DNA of 17,422 nt from an uncultured Prevotellaceae bacterium (GTDB taxonomy: Bacteria > Bacteroidota > Bacteroidia > Bacteroidales > Bacteroidaceae): NCBI GenBank assembly GCA_937893145.1, contig CALBJW010000210.1, positions 1-17,422 on the forward strand, read 5' to 3'. Below, piece by piece: positions 1-9,900 of the stretch (positions within the stretch are counted from its first letter, which is position 1; each line of letters opens with the position of its first letter). Both the position numbers and the translations under genes were made by a program. The notes below the pieces were generated by a model. That model was not told the DNA's origin. It worked only from the letters and a program-made list of their open reading frames with translations, and ran no database searches.

Positions 1-225
1 GCCTCTTCATCGTTCCAGTAGCCAGCACGATAATAAGTGTGAACTGTCACGAGGTAACGACCTGGTTCAAGTCCCTTGATAGTCTGGTTGAGCTCGAATG
101 CAGCACGGTTATATGAACATGAGTTCTGCTTGTAACCATTCATTGCAGTTGTTGTCCAACCTTCGATTGTACCAGCATCCTTTGAACCACGAGCAGGGTC
201 GAAGTTGTTGTTTACAATGAAGTCT
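1..225 (-). repeat. Internal tandem repeat of paralogue 1, distal copy (cut by window edge)
   Basis: This stretch aligns with 598-822 at an exact offset of 597 bases (199 codons). A base count by eye over 218 positions gives 34 differences, about 84% identity. It encodes the start of a jelly-roll domain with the motifs FIVNNNFDPARG, GTIEGWTTTAMNGYKQ and HTYYRAGYWNDEEA. The repeat keeps frame and probably continues beyond the left edge of the window. Confidence 0.9.
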
Positions 226-3200
226 GTCATATCAATAGTGTCCTTAACAGCCTCATTACCATCACCCATGTACCAGAGTTCCCATTCACCAACTACTTCG
301 TAGTCGTTAGGGAAGATGTCCTTCTTAGAAAGACCAATAGTTACTGTTCCATCTTCAGGAACCTCAAAACGAAGTTCGTTGAGATAGTAGCCTGCGTTGA
401 AGAATGCTACTGTAGGACCTGTGCCGTCAGGAGCAATCTTACCATTTGAAAGTGTGTAAGTGTTACCGCAACCTTCTGGAACTTCTGCAGGTTCAACAGC
501 ACCTTCTGTAAGGTTCATTACAGGAGTTGTGAACTTATTTGCAGAAGTCTGAGCGTAGAGAGTTGTGAGGTGAGTCTCTTCGCCATTTGCGATGTGAGCC
601 TCTTCATCGTTCCAGTAACCAGCACGATAATATGTGTGGACTGTCACCTTATACTTACCCTTTGGAAGACCAGAGATAGTCTGGTTGAGTTCGAATGCAG
701 CACGGTTGTAAGAGCAAGAATACTGCTTGTAACCGTTCATTGCTGTAGTTGTCCAACCTTCGATTGTACCTGCATCCTTTGAACCACGAGCAGGATCGAA
801 GTTATTGTTAACGATAGCCGAAGTGAAGTTTACAGGATTGTCTTCTGATGCGTTAATCTTACCCATCTTAACGGATACTGTAGCAGCACTAACCTCTGCG
901 ATAGCAGCATCAGCCTCTTCATTGTTGTAAGACTTAGCATCATAAGCAGCCTTAGTGTCATCATATACACCCTGAGCCATTGCAACTGTTGCTGCATCAG
1001 CCTTTGTGTTGTTTTCAATAGCGTCCTTGAGCGAAGCGAGTGAAGTAGCAAGTTCTGCATAGAGAGCAGTACCCTTCTTCACTGCATCCATTGCAACATT
1101 CATTGCAAGCAAAGCATCGTAAGAAGCATCTGTTGGGTCGAGTGCATCGATAGCAGCTGAGAGTGCATTGATTTCCTTCTGACCTGCGCAGTTGTCAAGC
1201 ATTTCCTTTGCAACAGGAAGCTGACTCTCTGCCAAGCTTGTAACGATTTCTTCGTCTGTACCGCAATAATAGAGCTTAAGACCAGACCAGCATACCCAAC
1301 TGTCTTCATAACGAACATCGTTGCGGATACCAATCTTGAGAGTACCATCTGTTACGACAGCATAAAGCTGTATAGCATAAGCACCAGTCTGGAATGCTTC
1401 TGAAGCAGATGTTACAGAATTAGGAACATAACCGATACCATCACGATAAGAGTATTCGCCCAAAGTCTCTTCTGGCACACTTTCTACTGCATAAGTCTCG
1501 ATAGGAGCAATCTTTGCCTCGAAGTCGTTCATGTAAACAAATCCATGCTGAGCTTCAGGAGCAGAAGAATACTCAGGTTTATCGTAACCTGCATTACGGT
1601 CAAAGGCGCTTATTTCAAGTTTATAGATACCGTTTGGAATACCAACAAGTGTCTGGTTAACATCGAATGCGATATTGAAGCCTTCTGCAACCTTTGCACC
1701 ATCAGGACCTGCGTTGAATGTGCAGAGACCCTTAGACCAACCTTCATCAGTAGTGAAGTCTGGATTCTTAACGAGGTCAGTACACTCTTCGTTTACGATG
1801 ATAACAGAAGCCTTAGCGTCGCTGAGGATGCGGTCGAGGTATGCTGTTTCTGCAATCACTTGCTCTGCATTGAGAAGACCGTTATTGATGATGAACTGAG
1901 CTGTACCATTGCCATTGTATTCACCAGCTACAGGCTCTTCCTCACCACTGATATAGTCTGAGAGGAGGTCGATAGCCTCACCATCTGTAGCATTAGCATC
2001 CAACCATTCACCAGCCTCTTCAAGCTTCATTATGAACGACTCATAAGCCTGAATACTTGGAGCGAGTGCAGCACATGCAGCATCAAAGGCATCAATAGCC
2101 TTTGCCATCTCAGAAGGGTCTGTTGCATTTTCAAGAGTAGTCTTAGCTTCGATATAAGCATTTATGAGTGCCTTTTCGCAGATGACATCCTCGCTATACT
2201 CTGGTGAGTTAGCAAATACAAGGTCCTTGACAAGCTTATATGCTTCTGCTGAAGTACCAAGGTACTCAAGCTTAACATTGTCAAGACCTACCCAGTTCAT
2301 CTTGTTTGGTTCAACCTGAAGACCATACTCAAGGTCCTGAGTGTTCTCAAGGAATGTATATGTCTGGTATGACTCATCAATGTTGATGCTTGTACCTGTA
2401 ACAGGAGTGAAGCCCTTACCAACAAAGAGGTTTACACCAGTACCATTGTTAGAGAATGCGAGAGCAGAGATACGATAAACACCTGCAGGAACAGACTTTG
2501 CTGTAGCGTAAATCTTACCACCTACAGTGAAGTTTCCACCGTTCCAGTTCTCGTAGTGAATACCTGTAACTGCATAATCAGCAGCATTGTTGCCATTGTC
2601 AGCACCCTTGTTCTGAGCACTTGTTGTAGAAGTCCAAGCACTTGCGTTCTTATCTTCAAAGTCGAAGTAAGCAACAGTATAAGGGTTGTCGAGAGTTGCG
2701 TTTGCAAATCCAGCGTTCTTCACCTTGTCTGCAAGAGCAGTTCTTGCAGCCTCAAGCTGTTCAACAGTAGAAGATGTGTTAGCATAAACTGCCTGAGCAG
2801 CAGATGCATCAACGCCTGCAGCCTTAGCTTCTTCGATAACAGCACCGAGAGCCATAGCAGCATTGTACTGAATTGTAGCAGCCACGAATGCTTCATAGTT
2901 GGCTGGAGTTACGAAGTACCAGATGAGCTGGCACTGATCCATAGTGTAGCCATCTGGATTCTCTGGATCGCATACATATACGCGAGTGTCCTTCTTAGTA
3001 GTGTTGATACCGAGGTAAGCTCCCGCATAGTCAGCAGGCTTGAACTCTGCATTCTCAGGAGAGAGACCAATCTTGTAAGTTCCATCGCCCTGAGCTTCAA
3101 ATGTGTACTGATTGTTTGCCTTACCTTCCTTTGTATTGTCCACATAGATAGCGTCGGCAGCATCCATGAACATGTAGCCCACCTGATTTGCCATCCATCC

Positions 3201-3467
3201 AGCGAGGACATAATTAGAAATGTAATACGAACCATCAGCTGTACCACTTTCGATGTACACCTTATGACCAAGTGTAGCACTTACGCTGGCACGAGTACCA
3301 TAGTCGTTGGATCCTAAGAGGAAGCCACCAGCATCCTTGTTGAAGAGATAGCATTCTTCACCCACTGCGAGAGGAGTGCTTGCTGGATTAGCAGGCTTAG
3401 TCCACTGAGCAAAGGATGAAACGCACATCAGCAACGATGCAAAAAGTAATGTTACTTTGCTTTTCAT
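1..3467 (-). CDS. Large secreted multidomain protein, paralogue 1 (3' end outside the window)
   Basis: The reading frame is open from the ATG at 3467 to the window edge: 1155 full codons, no stop, C-terminus missing. Residues 1-20 form a signal peptide ending SSFA-QW, the same cleavage context as in the two paralogues to its right. Residues 22-190 are a beta-rich N-terminal domain with LFNKDAGGFLLGSNDYGTRA near 41-60. Residues 195-255 are a helical spacer with the FIVAR-like motif VYANTSSTVEQL. Jelly-roll, carbohydrate-binding-like domains follow at about 260-404, 562-736 and 877-1068, separated by helical spacers, and a fourth starts at about 1076. The last two are tandem copies 199 residues apart. 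By family knowledge such proteins sit at or beyond the Bacteroidales cell surface and often bind glycans; no catalytic motif was seen, so the ligand is unknown. It has its own promoter, and the terminator of the upstream gene separates it from that gene. Confidence 0.85.
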   Translation of the reverse strand, partial: MKSKVTLLFASLLMCVSSFAQWTKPANPASTPLAVGEECYLFNKDAGGFLLGSNDYGTRASVSATLGHKVYIESGTADGSYYISNYVLAGWMANQVGYMFMDAADAIYVDNTKEGKANNQYTFEAQGDGTYKIGLSPENAEFKPADYAGAYLGINTTKKDTRVYVCDPENPDGYTMDQCQLIWYFVTPANYEAFVAATIQYNAAMALGAVIEEAKAAGVDASAAQAVYANTSSTVEQLEAARTALADKVKNAGFANATLDNPYTVAYFDFEDKNASAWTSTTSAQNKGADNGNNAADYAVTGIHYENWNGGNFTVGGKIYATAKSVPAGVYRISALAFSNNGTGVNLFVGKGFTPVTGTSINIDESYQTYTFLENTQDLEYGLQVEPNKMNWVGLDNVKLEYLGTSAEAYKLVKDLVFANSPEYSEDVICEKALINAYIEAKTTLENATDPSEMAKAIDAFDAACAALAPSIQAYESFIMKLEEAGEWLDANATDGEAIDLLSDYISGEEEPVAGEYNGNGTAQFIINNGLLNAEQVIAETAYLDRILSDAKASVIIVNEECTDLVKNPDFTTDEGWSKGLCTFNAGPDGAKVAEGFNIAFDVNQTLVGIPNGIYKLEISAFDRNAGYDKPEYSSAPEAQHGFVYMNDFEAKIAPIETYAVESVPEETLGEYSYRDGIGYVPNSVTSASEAFQTGAYAIQLYAVVTDGTLKIGIRNDVRYEDSWVCWSGLKLYYCGTDEEIVTSLAESQLPVAKEMLDNCAGQKEINALSAAIDALDPTDASYDALLAMNVAMDAVKKGTALYAELATSLASLKDAIENNTKADAATVAMAQGVYDDTKAAYDAKSYNNEEADAAIAEVSAATVSVKMGKINASEDNPVNFTSAIVNNNFDPARGSKDAGTIEGWTTTAMNGYKQYSCSYNRAAFELNQTISGLPKGKYKVTVHTYYRAGYWNDEEAHIANGEETHLTTLYAQTSANKFTTPVMNLTEGAVEPAEVPEGCGNTYTLSNGKIAPDGTGPTVAFFNAGYYLNELRFEVPEDGTVTIGLSKKDIFPNDYEVVGEWELWYMGDGNEAVKDTIDMTDFIVNNNFDPARGSKDAGTIEGWTTTAMNGYKQNSCSYNRAAFELNQTIKGLEPGRYLVTVHTYYRAGYWNDEE
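598..822 (-). repeat. Internal tandem repeat of paralogue 1, proximal copy
   Basis: This is the partner of the repeat at 1-225, with period 597 bases. It encodes the same domain start (AIVNNNFDPARG through YWNDEEA, about residues 884-956). The most divergent bases lie in the loop after the NQTI strand, while the WTTTAMNGYKQ and TYYRAGYWNDEEA segments are nearly unchanged, which suggests selection on those surfaces. Confidence 0.9.
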
Positions 3468-3504
3468 AAATGTTTGGATTAAAGTTATTAAATAAAAATA
3501 TATT

Positions 3505-3513
3505 GCAAAGATA
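3505..3513 (-). promoter_or_regulatory. Bacteroidetes -7 promoter element for paralogue 1
   Basis: The minus strand reads TATCTTTGC, a full match to the Bacteroidetes -7 consensus TAnnTTTGC, 37 bases upstream of the ATG at 3467. No clear TTTG -33 element lies at the usual distance. The preceding gene's terminator is just upstream, so this gene should have its own transcript. Confidence 0.7.
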
Positions 3514-3570
3514 ATGCAAATAAATGAATTGTTATATTTAGAAAGTATTAAAATTATGAAACGAGACATA

Positions 3571-3603
3571 AAAAAGGTGGCAAACCTTGCGATTTGCCAC
3601 CTT
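3571..3603 (-). terminator. Rho-independent terminator after paralogue 2
   Basis: The stem is GGTGGCAAA (3576-3584) with TTTGCCACC (3593-3601) around an 8-base loop. On the minus strand it is followed by a run of six T. It lies 23 bases after the stop codon of the gene ending at 3626. The same stem and loop sequence occurs at 6922-6958 after paralogue 3. Confidence 0.9.
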
Positions 3604-3625
3604 AATATTATATAAGGAGATTAAC

Positions 3626-6600
3626 TTACTTAACGAAAATCTTCTTAACCGAGCCATTTGACATCTTAACGATGTTGAGACCCTTCTGAACATTAGTAAT
3701 GCGAGCACCAGAGATTGTGTAGATGCTGTTTGCCTTAGCGTTGAGGTTGCCTGCTACAGCGTTGATAGATGTTGTATCAGCACCCTTACAGATGAGGTTG
3801 AAGTTATCAGCTGCAAGCCAGTTACCATTTGTACTCTCAACCATAACACCAATAGCGATAGTAGATTCTTCTGTGAGAACGAATGCTACTTCAAAACGAC
3901 CTGGAGTTTCTGAGTCAGCGTTAACTGCTGTGCGGTTTTCACCAGCGAAGAGGTACATACCTGTTACTTCCTGATTGTTTGCCTGATCCTTAGCGATTAC
4001 ATCAGCAGAGAGAACGTATGAGCCTGCAGGAAGAGTGATTTCCTGTGAGATAGAACCATCTGCAAGTGTCTTAACACTTGATGAAGAACTGCTAATCCAT
4101 GCCTCCATAAACTGGTTGATTACATCACCGTAAACCTGGTTGTTCTGATAACCGTGGTTACCTGCTGTGAATGTATCTGTCCAACCAGAGATGTTACCTG
4201 TATCCATACGTGGGTTAACGATGTAGAGGTCTGTGATGTCGGCTGGTTCATCTTCTGTTGCAGCACCGAAGATAATCGACTTTTCAGCAGCCTTCATCTT
4301 CTCTATGAGAGCAAGAACCTCTTCTGTTGTGAGTGATGTGTAGTTTGAAATCTGACCTTCGATTTCGTTGTATGCAGACTGGTCTGCACTTGGATAAGTC
4401 TCACAGATTGCAGCGAGTGCATCTGCCTCAACAACGAATGCATCTACAGCTTCCTTGTTTGCCTTAGCTGCTGCGAGTGTCTTTTCAACCAAGACAAGTG
4501 CATCGAACATCTCGTCGCCATCAGCTGCTTCATTACCCTTAGCTATAGCGGCATCAATAGCTGTCATAACTGGTTCAGTCAAGCTGCCAGCATTTTCCTC
4601 TTCGAACTGAGTAAGCTGTTCTACTAATGAAGGGAGGACTTCCATAAGAACTGATTCATCCTTACCTACGTATGTGAGACGGAAGTTATCCCAGAGTGTC
4701 CAACGACCAGCAATGCTACCGTTTGTAGATTTGATACCAACCTTGAGTGTACCATCTGTTACCACACCATAAACTACGTTTTCATAACCACCCAATGAGA
4801 ATGCTCTTGAAGCTGAGTTCATGCCGTTTGGACAGTAGATACCATCTGCAACTGCTGTACAGTTATCTTCGAAGTTTTCAGTATATGTCTCAGAACCGAT
4901 ATTCTTTACTGCCTTCTCTGAACCGTTTGCATAGATGAATGCAAGAATCTCGTCTGTGTTAGGATCTGCGATATAGTTATCATACGAAACCTTAGTATCA
5001 CCTGTTGGACGATAGAATGCCTGAACCTTGAGTTCATAAACACCATTAGGTACATTTGCAATTACCTGATAGAAGTCGAAGTTGTCGTTCCACTTCTCTA
5101 CGTTTGGATTTGAACCAAGACCACCGTATGCTACATCAGCAAGATTAGTGTCGTAGCTCCAACCTTCGCTGCGCTTGTTGAAGTTTGGATTAACGATGAG
5201 GTTTGTACAATCCATACCTGCTGCAAGACAGTTTGTCTTGACTACTTCCATCAAGTTAGAGAGTTTTTCGCACTCAGCAATCATCTCTTCTGTAGTCAAT
5301 GCACGATTGTAGCGGATTTCTTCAGCTACTTCTGAGAGATAGTCGTAAAGTTCGTCTGCCTCATCACCTGCATAACCTGCAGTCTGAAGATCTTCTGCTT
5401 CGCCACAAAGCTCGCTAAACTTAGCGTAAGCAGCCGCATTAGCCTTGAGAGCATCTGCTGCCTCATTAAACTTTTCGTTGAATGCAAGAATCTCTTCTAC
5501 AGAAGCAAATGAAGAAGGGTCAGTATTGAGAATCTCATTGTAAGCAGCAAGTGCTTCTGCCTGAATAAATGCATCGTCATCGTAGTGAGGAGCATTCTGC
5601 ATGTTTATCTTAGCCCAGTAAGCGTAAGAAGGTACAGAGTTACCGAGGTAGAGAAGCTTAGCATCATCGATACCAATCCAGTTCTGCTTAGCCTTAGGGA
5701 GGTTAAGACCAACTTCAAGGTTGCCGTCCTCTACTCGTGTGAATACTGTATAAGGAGTCATGTTGTCACCTGTAGTAACCTCTACAGAGTCGTTACCAGC
5801 ATAAACATAACATCCATCACCACCATTTGTAGCTACTGAAAGGAAGAACTGATATACACCATTTGGAAGACCAGTTATAGGCACATACATCTTACCAGTG
5901 AATGAACTTGGGTGCCAAGCCTCAAGGAATGTAGTGCTATCGCCCATCTTGCCTGGAGTACCTGAAGTCTGGTAGTTCTGAGCTGAGTGAGTGCGCTGCC
6001 ATACGCCTGAACCCTGATTGAGTTCGAAGTCACCATCAGGAATGAATGTGCTTGTAAGGTCCTGAGGATTGTCTGGAGTAGCTGCACCTTCCTTATACTC
6101 ATTGATGAGCTGCTGAAGTGCATTAGTTGCAGCAACAAGTTCATCCTTTGTTGATGATGTATTGTTATAGACCTTCTCAGCCTCGTCTGTTGCGATACCG
6201 TAAGTCTGTGTCTCCGCTATCTTGTCAGAAAGAGCCATTGCAGCAGCATATACTTCATGCTTCTCCATATATGCATTGTAGGCATTCATAGATACAATCC
6301 ACCACTTAACCTGAATCTCGTCAGCACCGATTTCTTTAGGATCAAGAAGCCAGAGTACAGTATGATTGTCGGTTGTGAGGTCAACACCGAGAATGTAGTC
6401 TGTCAAACCGCTTGACATACTTGCAATAGTATAAGAGCCATCGCCCTGAGGAGTGAAGCTCCAGAAGCGTAAGCCCATATCGTTTTCGGCGCAATCTACA
6501 TAGATGTCATCGTAGTTCTTTGCACGCAAATAGTACATTGCGCCCTTGTCCTCTACCGAGTCCTTGATGGCAACGTATCCTTCTTCTTCAAGAAGTACAC

Positions 6601-6802
6601 ACTTGTAACCATGAGAAGCATCTACAGATGCACGTGTTCCCCAAGAGTTTGCTCCACGGAAGAATGCCTTCGCCTCAACATTATAAAGATAGACTGTATC
6701 GCCATAGGCAATATCCATCTTTTCTGGCTCTGGACATGTCCACTGTGCAAATGCAGCAACGCTCATAAGCACAGAAGCAAGAAAAAGTAATGTTTTCTTC
6801 AT
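3626..6802 (-). CDS. Large secreted multidomain protein, paralogue 2
   Basis: The product is 1058 residues. The ATG at 6802 is chosen because it starts a standard signal peptide (MKKTLLFLAS...AAFA-QW); a 14-codon upstream extension would spoil it. Order: beta-rich N-terminal domain 22-172 with LYNVEAKAFFRGANSWGTRA; helical FIVAR-like spacer 175-240 (VYNNTSSTKDEL); jelly-roll domain 245-388 (NGVYQFFLSV, NWIGIDDAKLLYLG); helical spacer 390-530; jelly-roll domain 531-713 (CTNLIVNPNF, FDFYQV, NGVYELKVQAFYR, WDNFRLTYVG); helical spacer 716-848; jelly-roll domain 855-1006 (QVYGDVINQFMEAW, ADNFNLICKG); C-terminal tail 1020-1058 (IYTISGARI..VQKGLNIV...KKIFVK), which resembles a type A type-IX sorting tail. 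The likely role is a surface or released binding or scaffold protein. No enzyme motif was seen. Promoter and terminator are its own. Confidence 0.88.
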   Translation of the reverse strand: MKKTLLFLASVLMSVAAFAQWTCPEPEKMDIAYGDTVYLYNVEAKAFFRGANSWGTRASVDASHGYKCVLLEEEGYVAIKDSVEDKGAMYYLRAKNYDDIYVDCAENDMGLRFWSFTPQGDGSYTIASMSSGLTDYILGVDLTTDNHTVLWLLDPKEIGADEIQVKWWIVSMNAYNAYMEKHEVYAAAMALSDKIAETQTYGIATDEAEKVYNNTSSTKDELVAATNALQQLINEYKEGAATPDNPQDLTSTFIPDGDFELNQGSGVWQRTHSAQNYQTSGTPGKMGDSTTFLEAWHPSSFTGKMYVPITGLPNGVYQFFLSVATNGGDGCYVYAGNDSVEVTTGDNMTPYTVFTRVEDGNLEVGLNLPKAKQNWIGIDDAKLLYLGNSVPSYAYWAKINMQNAPHYDDDAFIQAEALAAYNEILNTDPSSFASVEEILAFNEKFNEAADALKANAAAYAKFSELCGEAEDLQTAGYAGDEADELYDYLSEVAEEIRYNRALTTEEMIAECEKLSNLMEVVKTNCLAAGMDCTNLIVNPNFNKRSEGWSYDTNLADVAYGGLGSNPNVEKWNDNFDFYQVIANVPNGVYELKVQAFYRPTGDTKVSYDNYIADPNTDEILAFIYANGSEKAVKNIGSETYTENFEDNCTAVADGIYCPNGMNSASRAFSLGGYENVVYGVVTDGTLKVGIKSTNGSIAGRWTLWDNFRLTYVGKDESVLMEVLPSLVEQLTQFEEENAGSLTEPVMTAIDAAIAKGNEAADGDEMFDALVLVEKTLAAAKANKEAVDAFVVEADALAAICETYPSADQSAYNEIEGQISNYTSLTTEEVLALIEKMKAAEKSIIFGAATEDEPADITDLYIVNPRMDTGNISGWTDTFTAGNHGYQNNQVYGDVINQFMEAWISSSSSSVKTLADGSISQEITLPAGSYVLSADVIAKDQANNQEVTGMYLFAGENRTAVNADSETPGRFEVAFVLTEESTIAIGVMVESTNGNWLAADNFNLICKGADTTSINAVAGNLNAKANSIYTISGARITNVQKGLNIVKMSNGSVKKIFVK

Positions 6803-6845
6803 AATAAAGTTATTAATTAGATTAGTTAAACAATAAAAATGCACC

Positions 6846-6854
6846 GCAAAGATA
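6846..6854 (-). promoter_or_regulatory. Bacteroidetes -7 promoter element for paralogue 2
   Basis: The minus strand reads TATCTTTGC, 43 bases upstream of the ATG at 6802. It matches the element before paralogue 1, and both leaders carry an AATAACTTT stretch, which suggests shared ancestry of the leader regions. Confidence 0.7.
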
Positions 6855-6921
6855 ATACAAAAAGAGAAAACATGAATATATCTTCATGACAAAAAAGCGA
6901 AAAGTGACTAAAAATAACATA

Positions 6922-6958
6922 AAAAAGGTGGCAAACCTTGCGATTTGCCACCTTTTTT
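6922..6958 (-). terminator. Rho-independent terminator after paralogue 3
   Basis: The stem GGTGGCAAA/TTTGCCACC has the same 8-base loop as the hairpin at 3571-3603. Here the flanking A run and T run on the two sides extend the pairing, so the structure could work in both directions. It starts about 20 bases after the stop codon at 6978. Confidence 0.9.
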
Positions 6959-6977
6959 ATAAAATAGAAGAATTATC

Positions 6978-9900
6978 TTACTTTACGAAAATCTTCTTAA
7001 CTGAACCGTTAGACATCTTAACGATGTTAAGACCCTTCTGAACCTTAGCGATGCGAGCACCTGAAACAGTGTAGATGCCGTTAGCCTTAGCGTTGAGGTT
7101 GCTTACGATTTCGTTGATAGCTGTAATATCAGTGCCAAGACACATGAGAGTGAAGTTATCAGCTGCAAGCCAGTTACCATTTGTGCCTTCAACTGCGAGA
7201 CCGATAGTGATTGTAGTCTCTTCACCGAGAGCGAATGGAATTTCGTAGCGACCTGGAGTTTCTGAATCAGCGTTAACTGCTACACGCTCATCACCTACGA
7301 AGAGGTACATACCAGTTACTTCTTCACCGTTAGCCTGATCCTTAGCGATTACGTCTGCAGCGAGAACGTAGTTACCAGCAGGGAGAGTGATCTCCTGTGA
7401 GATAGTACCGTCAGCAAGAGTATTTGGAGTTGCTACCCATGCTTCCATGAACTGGTTGATTACATCACCGTAAACCTGGTTGTTCTGATAACCGTGGTTA
7501 CCATTTGTGAATGTATCTGTCCAACCAGTGATGCTACCATCGTCCATACGTGCGTTAACGATGTAGAGGTCTGTGATGTCAGCAGGTTCTTCTGGAGATG
7601 CAGCGCTGAAGATGATAGCCTTTTCAGCAGCCTTCATCTTTTCTACGAGAGCAAGAACTTCTTCAGTCTGGAGTGAAGTGTAGTTAGCCAATTCGTCAGC
7701 GATTTCGTTGTATGGAGTCTGGTCAGCGTTTGGATAAGTTTCCAAAATGTTGCTGAGAGCTTCGCTTTCATTTGAGAATGCTACAACAGCTTCCTTGTTA
7801 GCCTGAGCAGCTACGAGAGCAGCGTTAACAGCCTCAAGTGCTTTAAACATTTCGTCAGCATCGCTTGCTTCGTTACCCTTAGCGATAGCGTTGTCAATGT
7901 CTGTCATTACAGGTACAGTCAAGTTGTCTGTATTTTCCTCTTCGAACTGAGCAAGCTGTTCAACGTATGAAGGGAGGATAGACTGGAGAGCTTCGAAGTT
8001 CTTGCCCATGAATGTGAGCTTGAAGTTACCCCAGAGTGCCCAAACGTGAGTAGAAACGCGGTTGCGAACACCTACTGTCAACTTACCACCTTCGCAAAGA
8101 CCGTAAGCAACAGCCTGGTAACGACCTGCTGAGAATGCTACAGAAGCACCTTCCATACCGTTAGGAACATAACCACCATCAACCAAAGAGTCTGTGTTGT
8201 CAGCAGGAGACTGACGCTTACATGGGTTACCATCCTTATCCTGGAAGATAGGGTTAGTAGTCCAAGCACCAGCAGAACCATTAGAAAGGTATGCATTGAA
8301 ACCATCGATTGCATCAGCTTCAGCGATTGGAGCGCCATTAAGGTTCTGGAGCTTAGATGCGAAGTTGTTGATGTAAACTTCAGCAGGAACTTCTGAGTCA
8401 ACACCATCGTCGAGACGGCAGAAACCGTTCAAGCTAATAGCGTAGATACCGTCAGGAGCAGATACCTCCTGTGAGATATCGAAGAGACTGTGCCATGATT
8501 CACATACAGGAACATTGAGGAGACCACCTGTCCAAGCGAAGTTAGTTGGGTTAACATTTACTGTCCAACCTGTGCTGTTACCTGCAGAGAAGTTAGGGTT
8601 AGTAAGGAGGTTTGTACAGTCCTTACCTTCGTAGAGAGACTCAGCGATAGCTTCCTTGAAGAGGTCCTCGATACGAGTCGTTTCTTCTTTAATCTGCTCA
8701 TCTGTCAACTCATGGTTGATGATGATGTAGTCAGCAGAACCACATGGATTAACCTCGTCTGGTTCTTCCTCTGTACCTTCCATGATGTAGTCAGCTACGA
8801 TATCGCTCTTTTCACCGAAGAGTTCGTTGTTTGCGAAGTAGTCACGGATTTCATCAATCTTAGCGATGTAAGTGTTGTAAGCCTTCTGTGAAGCTTCGAG
8901 AGCTGTCTTAGCTGTGCTGATAGCAGTAACTGCTTCCTTGATTTCTTCAGCAGTCTGAGCACTGTTGAACTTTTCAACAGCTTCGTTGTAAGCTTCGATT
9001 ACTGCAACACTTGCATTTGTACCCTCGAATGGTTCGTAAACCTTGTCACCCTTAGTAAGAAGGAGAGCGTTAGCCTCTACATCTTCGTTACCATAGTACT
9101 TGAGTGAAGTTTCCTTGAATGCCATCCAGTTGAATGTAGGGTCCTTGATGTCGAAACCGAATTCAACGTCAGCAGCTTCCTTCAAGATAGCGATGATCTG
9201 GAAACCGCCATCCTTCCAAAGTACGCACTTTGAACCAGACTTGTACATGCTAACCTGCTCGTCGAGTGTAACTCTCTCGTCACCGAAGTACATTGTACAA
9301 CCTGTAAGAGCTTCCTGATCACCCTTTTCGTTGTAGAGACGTACGTTAGCAGAGAACTTGTAAAGACCAGGAGCAGCACCTGCAAGAACCTGGAAGATCT
9401 TCTGGTCAGAGAGAAGTGAACCGTTAGCAACCCAGTCCTCACAGAATGGAGTGATCATGTCTGTACCGTCACCACCGTTGTTAGCCTCTGTTGACCAAGT
9501 GTTAGTGTGCCATGTACCAACTTCACCCTCACCAGTGAATACACGCTGCCATGGACCTACGTCTGAACCATCACCAATTGTAGAAGTGAAGTCGATTGGA
9601 GTGTCGAATGTAGCCTGAGTAGCGAGGTAAGAGTTGATGATTTCCTGAATCTGATTCTTAGCAGCAGTAAGTTCATCAGCTGTAGAAGCTGCGTTCTTAT
9701 AAACTGCGATAGGAGCAGAGAAATCAAGGCTGTATGACTTCTGTGCAGCATCAAGAGCCTGAGAGAATGCAATAGCAGCATCTGCTACTGCAACAGCAGC
9801 ATTAAGTTCTTCAATTGTAGAAGAAGTGTTGTTGTAAACTGCCTTGAGAACAGAAGTGTCATAGCTTGCGTCCTGAGCCAAAACTCTTGAGATAGCGCCA

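Noticed and set aside
2556..3317. Plus-strand open frame of 253 codons opposite paralogue 1
   Set aside because: It lies antisense to a coherent signal-peptide and domain-bearing frame and has a Ser/Cys/Val-rich translation without recognisable features.
1..3467. Paralogue 1 as a lipoprotein because of Cys at residue 15
   Set aside because: The residue before the Cys is Met, not Gly/Ala/Ser, and the hydrophobic segment continues to a regular SSFA-QW cleavage site as in the paralogues.
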